Below, one piece after another: positions 8,595 to 16,551 of a DNA stretch of 64,000 nt. The notes beneath the pieces are model-generated. The model searched no databases. It saw only the letters and a program-made list of their open reading frames with translations, and was not told the origin of the DNA. The DNA lies in the NCBI GenBank assembly GCA_947499725.1, contig CANMPK010000007.1, forward strand, positions 1 to 64,000, written 5' to 3'. Origin of the DNA: an uncultured Paracoccaceae bacterium. Lineage in GTDB: Bacteria > Pseudomonadota > Alphaproteobacteria > Rhodobacterales > Rhodobacteraceae. Position numbers and translations under genes: made by a program. Numbering within the stretch: the stretch's first letter is position 1; every line of letters starts with the position of its first letter.

Positions 8595-9572
8595 ATGACA
8601 TCTAAACCCAGCACATCAGCAAAACGCGATGCGATTTCAGTCGCACAAGAAGTTCTGCACAAAGAAGCCGCTGCTTTGACTGCGATGGCAAATGATCTAC
8701 CTGCAGATTTTGAAATGGCCGTAGACCTTATTTTAAAGGCCAAAGGCCGTGTGGTGATCTCGGGCGTGGGCAAGTCCGGTCACATCGGCCGCAAGATAGC
8801 CGCCACCTTGGCCAGCACAGGCACGCCGTCTTATTTCGTGCATGGCGCCGAAGCCAGCCACGGCGATTTGGGCATGGTCACGCAAGAAGATGTCTGCATT
8901 CTGATTTCCAACTCTGGCGAAACCGCCGAGCTGCGCGACATCACGCTTTACACCCGCCGGTTCAATATCCCACTGATTGCAATTTCTTCCAATCCAAACA
9001 GTGTCTTAATGGAAGCAGCAGATTGCATGTTGACCTTGCCAAAGATCCCAGAGGTCTGCTCGATCGGCAAAGCCCCAACCACATCCACAACGCTTACTTT
9101 GGCTCTGGGTGATGCGCTCTCTGTGGCGGTCATGGAACAACGCGGCTTTAGCGCGGACGACTTCCAAACCTTCCACCCTGGCGGAAAGCTCGGCAGCCAA
9201 ATGAGCAAAGTCGCGCAGCTGATGCACGACAAAAAGAGCCTGCCGATTGTGTCCGAAAACGACGACATGTCAGAGGTGCTTTTGACCATGACGTCCAAAG
9301 GCTTCGGCGTTGCATTGGTTGTCGTAAATGGTGCGCTTAAAGGTTTGATTTCAGACGGGGATTTACGTCGTAATATGGGCGACCTGATGGGCAAAACCGC
9401 AGGCGAAATTGCAAGTTCTGACCCTGTGACCATCACACCAGACTCTCTGGCTGTACAAGCCCTTGCGATCCTGAACGAGCGCAAGATTGGCGCGCTTGCA
9501 GTCACCGATGAATCCGGCGCCCCTGTTGGCATCATCCATATCCACGATCTTCTTCGCGCAGGTGTCGCATGA
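8595..9572 (+). CDS. kdsD: Arabinose-5-phosphate isomerase (KpsF/GutQ/KdsD)
   Basis: Converts D-ribulose 5-phosphate to D-arabinose 5-phosphate, the first committed step to Kdo. An N-terminal SIS domain (about residues 35-190) holds VISGVGKSGHIGRKIAATLAS, HGDLGM and SNSGETAEL. Two C-terminal CBS repeats (about 200-325) include LISDGDLRRNM and VGIIHIHDLLRAG. The ATG at 8595 is preferred to the track's GTG at 8583. It overlaps kdsB by four nt (ATGA), so kdsD-kdsB-kdsA is one operon. A KpsF paralogue serving a capsule is equally possible, because the three genes are grouped beside polysaccharide functions. Confidence 0.93.
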   Translation: MTSKPSTSAKRDAISVAQEVLHKEAAALTAMANDLPADFEMAVDLILKAKGRVVISGVGKSGHIGRKIAATLASTGTPSYFVHGAEASHGDLGMVTQEDVCILISNSGETAELRDITLYTRRFNIPLIAISSNPNSVLMEAADCMLTLPKIPEVCSIGKAPTTSTTLTLALGDALSVAVMEQRGFSADDFQTFHPGGKLGSQMSKVAQLMHDKKSLPIVSENDDMSEVLLTMTSKGFGVALVVVNGALKGLISDGDLRRNMGDLMGKTAGEIASSDPVTITPDSLAVQALAILNERKIGALAVTDESGAPVGIIHIHDLLRAGVA

Positions 9573-10360
9573 AAACAGTCATTCTGATCCCCGCCCGCTA
9601 TGCGTCAACGCGTTACCCGGGCAAGCCTTTGGCAGAGCTCACCCTGCCAGATGGCAACAAAAAAAGCCTGATCCACATGAGCTGGGAAGCCGCGCAAGAG
9701 GTCAAAGGCGTTGATGCGGTTTACGTCGCAACAGATGACGACCGCATCCGCGCTGCTGCCGAGGCGTTTGGCGCCGAAGTGATCATGACATCTGAGGCTT
9801 GCGAAAACGGCACAGCACGCTGCGCGGATGCTTTGGCCAAGGCCAACATCGAAGCGGATTTAATCGTGAACTTACAAGGCGATGCACCTTTGACGCCCGC
9901 GTGGTTCATCGAAGATTTGATCGCAGCGATGAAAGACGATCCAGAAGCGCATGTGGCAACCCCTGTGCTGCAATGTGATCCACTGACTTATGGCCATTTC
10001 GTCGAAGACCGCAAAGCTGGCCGCGTCGGCGGCACAACCGCTGTGTTTAACGCCAAAGGCCATGCGCTCTATTTCTCTAAGGAAGTGCTGCCATATATCG
10101 ACGCTGACAAAGTGCCAGACAGTGACATTCCGGTCTATCACCACGTCGGTGTCTACGCCTATCGCCCAAGCGCTTTGGCTGCTTACACCAGCTGGCCCAT
10201 CAGCGAGCTTGAAACCCTAGAAGGCCTTGAGCAACTGCGCTTTTTGGTCAACGACACTAAAGTGCGTTGCGTCGTTGTCGAAGGCAAAGGCCGAGTCTTC
10301 TGGGAATTGAATAACCCCGAGGACGTGCCTCGGATCGAAAGCGTTTTGAAGGATCTGTAA
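9569..10360 (+). CDS. kdsB: 3-deoxy-manno-octulosonate cytidylyltransferase
   Basis: Activates Kdo as CMP-Kdo for lipid A core or capsule primer synthesis. The nucleotidyltransferase N-terminus IPARYASTRYPGKPLAEL, VYVATDDDRI, SEACENGTARCADAL and IVNLQGDAPL are the KdsB/KpsU signature segments. Downstream come HHVGVYAYRPSAL and ETLEGLEQLRFL. At 263 aa it is full length. It starts inside the kdsD stop and its own TAA shares a base with the kdsA ATG, indicating translational coupling on both sides. Confidence 0.95.
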   Translation: MKTVILIPARYASTRYPGKPLAELTLPDGNKKSLIHMSWEAAQEVKGVDAVYVATDDDRIRAAAEAFGAEVIMTSEACENGTARCADALAKANIEADLIVNLQGDAPLTPAWFIEDLIAAMKDDPEAHVATPVLQCDPLTYGHFVEDRKAGRVGGTTAVFNAKGHALYFSKEVLPYIDADKVPDSDIPVYHHVGVYAYRPSALAAYTSWPISELETLEGLEQLRFLVNDTKVRCVVVEGKGRVFWELNNPEDVPRIESVLKDL

Positions 10361-11205
10361 TGGAACAGAACATCGTCACAGTTGGTGATATCAAATTCGG
10401 CGGGTCCAACCCGATTTCATTTATTGCCGGTCCATGTCAGTTGGAAAACCGCGATCATGCGATGATGATGGCGGAAAAAGTCGCGGAAGCGATGGCGCCG
10501 TCAAAGTCCAAGTTCATCTTCAAAACCAGCTACGATAAGGCCAACCGCTCTTCGATTGGGTCTGCGCGTGGTATCGGCATGGAAGAAGGTCTGAAGATCC
10601 TGCAAGAGGTGCGTGACACCTTTGGCTGCCCAGTGATCACAGACGTGCACGAAAGCAGCCATTGCGCTGCGGCGGCAGAGGTTGTGGACATCATTCAAAT
10701 CCCTGCGTTCCTGTGTCGCCAGACTGATCTGCTGCTGGCGGCTGGTCGTACAATGAAGCCTTTAAACATTAAGAAAGGTCAGTTTCTGGCCCCTTGGGAA
10801 ATGGGCAATGTGGCGGAAAAAGCGGCGTCGACAGGCAATGATCAGATTATGCTCTGCGAGCGCGGCACATCCTTTGGTTACAACACTCTGGTAAATGATT
10901 TCCGTGGCCTGCCAACCATGGCGGAAACCGGCTGTCCGGTGATTTTTGATGCCACCCATTCGGTGCAGCAACCTGGTGGGCGCGGCAATAGTTCTGGTGG
11001 CGAACGTAAGTTCGTAGCGACCTTGGCGCGTGCAGCTTGTGCTGTGGGTGTGGCAGGCCTGTTTATTGAAACCCACGAAGACCCAGACATGGCGCCATGT
11101 GATGGGCCGAACATGATCGCGGTTGATAAACTGGCAGGTCTTATCGGCCAGTTGGTTGAAATCGACGCCATGACAAAAACGCAGGCCAAGCTGGAACTCA
11201 GCTAA
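10360..11205 (+). CDS. kdsA: 3-deoxy-8-phosphooctulonate synthase
   Basis: Condenses arabinose 5-phosphate with phosphoenolpyruvate to Kdo-8-phosphate in the cytoplasm. The TIM-barrel enzyme shows FIAGPCQLENRDHA, FKTSYDKANRSS, VITDVHESSH, IPAFLCRQTDLLLAA, GQFLAPWEM and FDATHSVQQPGG, all standard for KdsA. At 281 aa it is full length. It is the last gene of the Kdo operon, which lacks kdsC (the phosphatase); that step must be encoded elsewhere. An 11-bp-arm hairpin follows 42 bp after the stop. Confidence 0.96.
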   Translation: MEQNIVTVGDIKFGGSNPISFIAGPCQLENRDHAMMMAEKVAEAMAPSKSKFIFKTSYDKANRSSIGSARGIGMEEGLKILQEVRDTFGCPVITDVHESSHCAAAAEVVDIIQIPAFLCRQTDLLLAAGRTMKPLNIKKGQFLAPWEMGNVAEKAASTGNDQIMLCERGTSFGYNTLVNDFRGLPTMAETGCPVIFDATHSVQQPGGRGNSSGGERKFVATLARAACAVGVAGLFIETHEDPDMAPCDGPNMIAVDKLAGLIGQLVEIDAMTKTQAKLELS

Positions 11206-11246
11206 TCCTTAACAAGCAGTAAAGCACGCTGTCTTCAGACATTGCT

Positions 11247-11275
11247 GACGTTTCGGTTGTTACGACCGAAACGTC
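11247..11275. promoter_or_regulatory. Long perfect hairpin between kdsA and the DUF2793 gene
   Basis: GACGTTTCGGT-TGTTACG-ACCGAAACGTC has 11-bp perfect arms and a 7-nt loop. It sits 42 bp after kdsA and 24 bp before the next ATG. No U-tract follows (GCATTTC), so it may be a weak terminator of the Kdo operon, an operator, or an mRNA-stabilising structure. Confidence 0.6.
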
Positions 11276-11299
11276 GCATTTCAACTGAAGGAACAGCCC

Positions 11300-12358
11300 A
11301 TGCCCGACACTACAGCCCGCCTCGCGCTGCCCATTTTGGCGGCGGCGCAGGCCCAGAAACACGTTACCCACAACGAAGCCTTGCAGATGTTGGATGGCAT
11401 CACGCAACTGGTGCTCAACAGTGTTGGTGCCGTAACGCCGCCTGCCAGTCCGACGCTCGGAGAGGTGCATGCTCTTGGCAGCAATCCAACCGGTGATTGG
11501 GCAGGGCAGGCGGGTCAATTGGCGCAATGGCAGTCCTTGCAATGGATTTTTGTGGCCCCACAAGAAGGGTGGCGCGCTTGGGATAGCACGGCGCAAAACC
11601 TGTTGATCTATCGCCAAGGCGCTTGGGTTGGCGCGTTTGAAAACTTGTCTGGCCTTGGCATTGGCACGCAATCAGATGCGAACAACCAACTTGCGGTTTC
11701 TGGTGTGGCTTCCTTGTTTAGTCACGCAGGGCAGGGGCACCAGATCAAGCTCAACAAGGCCAGCGCCGGTGACACGGCTTCGTTGCTCTATCAATCAAAT
11801 TGGGCGGGGCATGCTGAAATTGGGCTGACGGGTGACAATAATCTACACGTCAAAACATCAGCAGATGGCAGCACATGGGTCGAAGCTTTGGTGATTGAAG
11901 CGGCCACTGGTTTGGCGAGCGGTGCAGCGGTGCAATCTAGCCCCACGGATATCACAAGCGGCCGGTTGGCGCGGGCGGATTACGTGTATGGCGCGGGCAA
12001 CCTATTAGGGAGTGTTTCACAAATTGCAGGCGTGCCCACTGGCGCGGTGATCGAAGCGGGTGAAAACGCGCTTGGCCGCTATGTGCGTTTTGCCGATGGT
12101 ACGCAGATTTGCACGGGGGAAACGACGCTTGATATCACCCAAACGGCCGGTGCGATGTTCCGGTCTGATTCTGTGCAAATCGACTTCGCAGTGCCCTTTT
12201 CAGTTGCTCCCAATTGCGCTGGAAGTCTCTTTTCGGCACAAAATGGCTGGTTAAATGCAAGCGCCGCAGATGAAAATTCTTGGGCGGTTTGCGGGTTTTC
12301 TTACCAGAGTTTTACCGGGCAATCCGCGTCGCTGGTTGCGATTGGTCGTTGGTATTAA
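11300..12358 (+). CDS. DUF2793 family protein, tail-fibre/spike-like
   Basis: A 352-aa protein with a DUF2793 domain in its first 110 residues: LALPILAAAQAQKHVTHNEA, VLNSVGAVTPPASPTLGEVH and GWRAWD are characteristic. The rest is beta-rich, Gly/Ser/Ala-rich sequence with a C-terminal WY-ended domain (SYQSFTGQSASLVAIGRWY), resembling fibre tip modules. DUF2793 proteins in Rhodobacteraceae occur with phage and gene transfer agent tail fibres or spikes. No signal peptide is visible, as expected for a virion component. AAGGAA lies 9 nt before the ATG. A solitary gene between Kdo synthesis and alginate lyase, it could be a detached fibre that recognises surface polysaccharide. The role is inferred. 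Confidence 0.75.
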   Translation: MPDTTARLALPILAAAQAQKHVTHNEALQMLDGITQLVLNSVGAVTPPASPTLGEVHALGSNPTGDWAGQAGQLAQWQSLQWIFVAPQEGWRAWDSTAQNLLIYRQGAWVGAFENLSGLGIGTQSDANNQLAVSGVASLFSHAGQGHQIKLNKASAGDTASLLYQSNWAGHAEIGLTGDNNLHVKTSADGSTWVEALVIEAATGLASGAAVQSSPTDITSGRLARADYVYGAGNLLGSVSQIAGVPTGAVIEAGENALGRYVRFADGTQICTGETTLDITQTAGAMFRSDSVQIDFAVPFSVAPNCAGSLFSAQNGWLNASAADENSWAVCGFSYQSFTGQSASLVAIGRWY

Positions 12359-12389
12359 GCTGCTTAAAACTTGGGCGAATTAGCGGTTG

Positions 12390-12422
12390 GGCCTCGACGT
12401 AAGCGTCGGGGCCGTTTTGGTT
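12390..12422 (+). terminator. Intrinsic terminator after the DUF2793 gene
   Basis: GGCCTCGACG-TAAG-CGTCGGGGCC forms a 10-bp stem with one G-U pair and a 4-nt loop, followed by GTTTTGGTTTT. It lies 32 bp after the stop codon. Confidence 0.85.
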
Positions 12423-12567
12423 TTATGCGGGTGGGATCTAAGTATCAGCCTGAGGTTACGTGGTGTAAATTTCAGAATTATCTCGCGCAGCACCCTTTAC
12501 AAATCCTCACAAATCCTCAGTTTATACTAGTATACCAGAAGGCATCACAGAAACTAGGGAGGTACCT

Positions 12568-15500
12568 GTGAAACACGCTACTTGGAGGACAGTCGGATTC
12601 TGTCTCGCGTCTGCTATGGGCACACAAGCTTATGCGAATGACGCATGTGACGCGCACGGCAGTCTCACCATTATTTCCGCTACCGATGACGGCCTCTATG
12701 AGGAAACGCACGGTCCTGAAAACACAATCGACGGCAATCTGGATCCAGATTCCCGTTGGTCAAACGAAGGGCAGGGCGAGCCGAAGTATCTTGTTCTCGA
12801 TCTAGGGGCCAAGCAAACGCTGAAGTCACTGGGCGTGGCGTGGTACAAAGGCGATAGCCGTAAATCCACCTTTGCAATTGAAGCTTCTGTGGATGGCACA
12901 AATTATACGACCATCGTGCCAGAAGGCCAATCTGGCGGTGAGATCCTTGATTTTGAAACGCTGAGCTTTGACCCAGTTCAGGCGCAGTTCGTGCGTTTGG
13001 TTGGTAAGGGCAACGAAGCGAATGAGTGGAACTCAATCGTAGAAATCCAAGCGGGTGGTTGTGGCGTTGCGGTTGAAAAACCAGCGCAGCCTGTCCTAAC
13101 CAAGCGCGTTGGCACAGGTCTTTATGGCCTAGACCCAACAAAAGCCCCTGGTGAAAACTTTGACCTGCTTGGCTGGTACATGACCACGCCAGCGGATGAC
13201 AACGGCGACGGTAAATCTGACAGCGTTTATGAAAAAGAACTGGCCGCTGGTTGGACTGATCCGCGTTTCTTCTACACCGATCCGGTGACAGGTGGCATGG
13301 TGTTCCGTGTGACGCCAGCAGGTGCAAAAACATCTGCAAACACCAGCTACACCCGCAGCGAATTGCGCGGCATGTTGCGTCGTGGCAATGACAAGATCAA
13401 CACGCGTGGCGCCAACAAAAACAACTGGGTGTTCTCCTCTGCGCCTTTGGCTGCCAAAGCCTCTGCCGCAGGCGTTGACGGCAAGATGCGCGCGACACTT
13501 TCTGTGAACCAAGTGACCCGTCAGGGTAAAGCCTACCAAGTGGGCCGCGTGGTGATCGGTCAGATTCACGCGAAAAACGACGAGCCTATTCGTCTGTATT
13601 ATCGCAAGCTGCCGCAGAACAAATACGGCTCTTTGTACTTTGCGCATGATCCTGAGATCGGCAAAGAAAGCTGGATCAACGTGATCGGTTCCCGTGCAGA
13701 CCGCGCGCCGAACCCTGATGATGGTATCGCGCTGGACGAGATCTTTACCTATGAGATCGAAGTCACTGGCGTACGCGAAGGCGATGAAACGATCCCAATG
13801 CTGCATCTGACCATCACACGTGACGATGGCTCTCAAGTCTCCATTGAACCGTTTGATATGCGCGATAGCGGCTTTAGCACCGATGATGAATTCATGTTCT
13901 TCAAAGCGGGCGCTTATGCAGGCAACAACACCAGCCCAGAACCTGAGACTGACTTTGATAAAGTCACCTTCTATGAGCTGGAGTATTCCCACGATGCACC
14001 GCCAGCCGGCGCTTGGATCGACAAGCTGGTTGCAGCAGAAAAAGCGAAAAAGCTGGCTCTGTTGACGGAAGTCACACCACCAATCCCTGCACAAGCAGGC
14101 GTGGTGATCGATGACAGCTTTGCTGACGGCGACCGTGCCGGTGGTGCAGACGAGCTGGGCGGCGTGTGGTGGACCACAAGTGCCAAGACAGCGATCGAGA
14201 TCGAGCCGAACAAGCTGGGTCTGGTGTCTGGCACAGCGGGCCGCGGCATTCGCACAACCTTCGAACCACAGACCCTGTCTGATGGCCAAGCGATCAAAGC
14301 ATCCTTTACTTTCACAACCCCAGAAACTGTGGGCAAAGATCGTCAAGATGCCTTCCGCGTCGGCTTGCATGACCGTCTGGAACGTGCGGACCTAGAGCAA
14401 GACTTGAGCGCATCTTCGAGCGCACCAAACAAGCTTTACAACGCGCTGCCAGGTTACATGGTGACCTTCGATGTGAACCGCGCCGATCCAACGCTGAACA
14501 ACGTTGATGTGCGCAAGCACGTTCGTATCAAGGAAGTGGGCCGCTTGATGAGCACCTACCAAGGGTATGAGCTGTTGGCAGAAGGCGGCGAGAGCTTCAC
14601 CTTTGAGCCAAACACCACCTACAACGGAGATGTGATCATCGAGAAGACAGCAGCAGGCCTGACGATCTCTGGCACGCTGAACAACGAAGCCGGTCAGATG
14701 ACCACGTTCACGCATACCGATGAAGGCAGCGATGTGAACAACTTCGGCATGTTGTCTTTCCACGTGAACAGCAGCACCTTCGGCTCTAGCGGTACACCAG
14801 AACAGGCGGACAACGGCGCGACGTTTAGCAACGTTAAGGTCGAAATCCTCGGCGAGTCTTCTGTAGAAGAAGCCTCCACAGGTCCGGTTGTCTTTGACGA
14901 CAGCTTCGCTGATGGCGACCGTGCAAATGGTGCGGATGCGATGGACACCAACTGGTGGACCACAAGTTCCAGCAGCGCGATCGAGGTGGCCGAAGGTCAT
15001 TTGGGTCTGGTCTCTGGCGGCTCTGGTCGCGGTATCCGTGGCACATTCGCGCCGCGCACTTTGGAAGCAGGTCAAACGTTGAAGGCAAGCTTTACCTTCA
15101 CAGTACCTGAGACCATCGGCACCAACCGCGACTCCTCTGTGCGTGTTGGTTTGTTTGACAAGCTTGGCCGCCCAGATCTCGAAGACGATCTGTCTGCGTC
15201 CTCTAAGTCTCCGAACCCGATCTATGACGGCCTGCCAGGCTATATGATCGACTTTGATGTGAACCTGGATGATCCATCTTTGGCCAACATCGATATCCGC
15301 CGCCATAAAGACGATACCCAAGGTCGTCTGCTGGGCACCACCAAGGGTTATGCGCACCTTGGTGGGGGCGGGAACGCATACCAGTTCGAAGCGGGTCAAT
15401 CCTACACAGGTACGATTGCGCTGACAAAACTGGACGCAGGCATTGAAGTGGCTGGGTCTTTGTCCAAAGACGGCGCTGTGCTGAGCGAATTCAGCGCAGT

Positions 15501-15639
15501 AGACGCCGAGGGCACAATGGACACCGCCGGCATGCTCGCATTCCACGTGAACAGCAAGACGTTTGGGTCCTCCAAAAAACCAGACGAAGCTGACAACGGC
15601 TTGGACTTCACAAATATCAAAGTTGAAGTTCTGGAATAA
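12568..15639 (+). CDS. Secreted multidomain PL7 alginate lyase
   Basis: A 1023-aa exported enzyme predicted to cleave alginate by beta-elimination. Residues 1-23 form a Sec signal peptide with a likely cut after AYA. Residues about 28-165 are an F5/8 type C (discoidin, CBM32-like) domain with TIDGNLDPDSRWSNEG and LDLGAKQTLKSLGVAWYKGD. Residues about 180-475 are the PL7 catalytic domain with the three family motifs RSELRGML (263-270), QIHAK (332-336) and FFKAGAY (444-450), which supply the Arg, His and Tyr of the active site. After a Pro-rich linker come two similar modules of about 240 aa, starting at VVIDDSFADGDRAGGAD (near 512) and VVFDDSFADGDRANGAD (near 768); I cannot assign these to a family. 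It has its own promoter region and terminator. Confidence 0.93.
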   Translation: MKHATWRTVGFCLASAMGTQAYANDACDAHGSLTIISATDDGLYEETHGPENTIDGNLDPDSRWSNEGQGEPKYLVLDLGAKQTLKSLGVAWYKGDSRKSTFAIEASVDGTNYTTIVPEGQSGGEILDFETLSFDPVQAQFVRLVGKGNEANEWNSIVEIQAGGCGVAVEKPAQPVLTKRVGTGLYGLDPTKAPGENFDLLGWYMTTPADDNGDGKSDSVYEKELAAGWTDPRFFYTDPVTGGMVFRVTPAGAKTSANTSYTRSELRGMLRRGNDKINTRGANKNNWVFSSAPLAAKASAAGVDGKMRATLSVNQVTRQGKAYQVGRVVIGQIHAKNDEPIRLYYRKLPQNKYGSLYFAHDPEIGKESWINVIGSRADRAPNPDDGIALDEIFTYEIEVTGVREGDETIPMLHLTITRDDGSQVSIEPFDMRDSGFSTDDEFMFFKAGAYAGNNTSPEPETDFDKVTFYELEYSHDAPPAGAWIDKLVAAEKAKKLALLTEVTPPIPAQAGVVIDDSFADGDRAGGADELGGVWWTTSAKTAIEIEPNKLGLVSGTAGRGIRTTFEPQTLSDGQAIKASFTFTTPETVGKDRQDAFRVGLHDRLERADLEQDLSASSSAPNKLYNALPGYMVTFDVNRADPTLNNVDVRKHVRIKEVGRLMSTYQGYELLAEGGESFTFEPNTTYNGDVIIEKTAAGLTISGTLNNEAGQMTTFTHTDEGSDVNNFGMLSFHVNSSTFGSSGTPEQADNGATFSNVKVEILGESSVEEASTGPVVFDDSFADGDRANGADAMDTNWWTTSSSSAIEVAEGHLGLVSGGSGRGIRGTFAPRTLEAGQTLKASFTFTVPETIGTNRDSSVRVGLFDKLGRPDLEDDLSASSKSPNPIYDGLPGYMIDFDVNLDDPSLANIDIRRHKDDTQGRLLGTTKGYAHLGGGGNAYQFEAGQSYTGTIALTKLDAGIEVAGSLSKDGAVLSEFSAVDAEGTMDTAGMLAFHVNSKTFGSSKKPDEADNGLDFTNIKVEVLE

Positions 15640-15664
15640 CCTGCTTTTGACTCCCAAGGCACAG

Positions 15665-15691
15665 CGGGGGCGCTTCGGCGCCTCCGTTTTT
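15665..15691 (+). terminator. Intrinsic terminator after the alginate lyase gene
   Basis: CGGGGGCGC-TTCG-GCGCCTCCG makes a 9-bp stem with a stable UUCG loop and one G-U pair, followed by TTTTTG. It lies 26 bp after the lyase stop and just before the convergent end of the agmatinase gene. Confidence 0.9.
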
Positions 15692-15699
15692 GTTTGGGA

Positions 15700-16551
15700 T
15701 TAGGCCATGCCCATCAGGGCATAGGTGATCTGCGCGGTTGTGAAATTAGACACGCGGCTTTCAGATGTTGGCGCCAGTTCCACCACATCGCAGCCCACCA
15801 AGCGGCGGCCTTTTAAAGCATGGGCCACCAGATCAAGCGCTTGGTAGTACCCCAGACCACCCGGCACCGGCGTGCCGGTATCTGGCAAAATTGATGGGTC
15901 TAGCCCATCCACATCAAAGCTGACGTAGACATCTTCGGGAAAGTCATCCGGCAGATCAATGGCCGAGAGATTGCCCGTCACTAAGGCCCGCGCATCAACG
16001 GCAAAGACATTGCAGGCCTCGCGGCGGTCCACTTCTTCTTGCGACATAGCCCGCACGCCGAATTGGGCGATGCGAATGCCGTCTTCTTCGGTCAGCAATT
16101 GCATCACCGAGGCATGGGAATGGCGTTCGTCCTGATAGGCTTTGCGCAGATCTGCATGAGCATCGATCTGTACGACCCCAATAGGGCGACCTAATCCAGC
16201 AACCACACCACGCACCGCGCCATAGCTGAGGGCATGTTCTCCGCCCAAGGTCACTGGAATAGAACCCTTAGCAACGACGGCCTTAGTGCGCTCTGCAATG
16301 GCTTCCATCACATCGGGCAGGGGGCCAGTGCAATCCACTGGAGCTTGCGTGGCAATCCCCTGCGCGCAAGGCTCGCTGCCCTCCCATAAGCGTTCGAGTT
16401 CAACGCTCGCTTCCAAGATTGCTTTGGGCCCGTTCGCAGTTCCTGCGCCGTAAGACACTGTGCGCTCGAGCGGCACGGGGATCACATGAAACTTTGCCGT
16501 TTCAGCATCGCGTTCTGCTGGGGAAAGCTCCCCTTCAAGGAAATATGTCAT
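15700..16551 (-). CDS. speB: Agmatinase (ureohydrolase family)
   Basis: Hydrolyses agmatine to putrescine and urea. The binuclear manganese site residues are visible in VTLGGEHALSYG, VQIDAHADLRKAY and YVSFDVDGLDPSILPDTGTP, the three arginase/agmatinase motifs. Started at the ATG at 16551 (MTYFLEGEL) it is 283 aa; the track's longer start lies inside the upstream gene. Its ATG overlaps the nspC stop (ATGA), so it is the last gene of the polyamine operon. The position after arginine decarboxylase supports agmatine as substrate rather than arginine, guanidinobutyrate or other guanidino compounds. Confidence 0.92.
   Translation of the reverse strand: MTYFLEGELSPAERDAETAKFHVIPVPLERTVSYGAGTANGPKAILEASVELERLWEGSEPCAQGIATQAPVDCTGPLPDVMEAIAERTKAVVAKGSIPVTLGGEHALSYGAVRGVVAGLGRPIGVVQIDAHADLRKAYQDERHSHASVMQLLTEEDGIRIAQFGVRAMSQEEVDRREACNVFAVDARALVTGNLSAIDLPDDFPEDVYVSFDVDGLDPSILPDTGTPVPGGLGYYQALDLVAHALKGRRLVGCDVVELAPTSESRVSNFTTAQITYALMGMA

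Noticed and set aside
8407-8601. 64-aa minus-strand ORF between glpD and kdsD
   Set aside because: It overlaps the kdsD start, has no ribosome binding site or family features, and lies in AT-rich promoter DNA.
12371-12571. 66-aa ORF after the DUF2793 gene
   Set aside because: It contains the intrinsic terminator at 12390-12422 and shows no protein-like pattern.
14392-15657. Long minus-strand ORFs opposite the alginate lyase (also 13129-14370)
   Set aside because: They are shadows of the lyase frame: the plus-strand protein has clear domains and the minus translations are Cys/His/Arg-rich without pattern.
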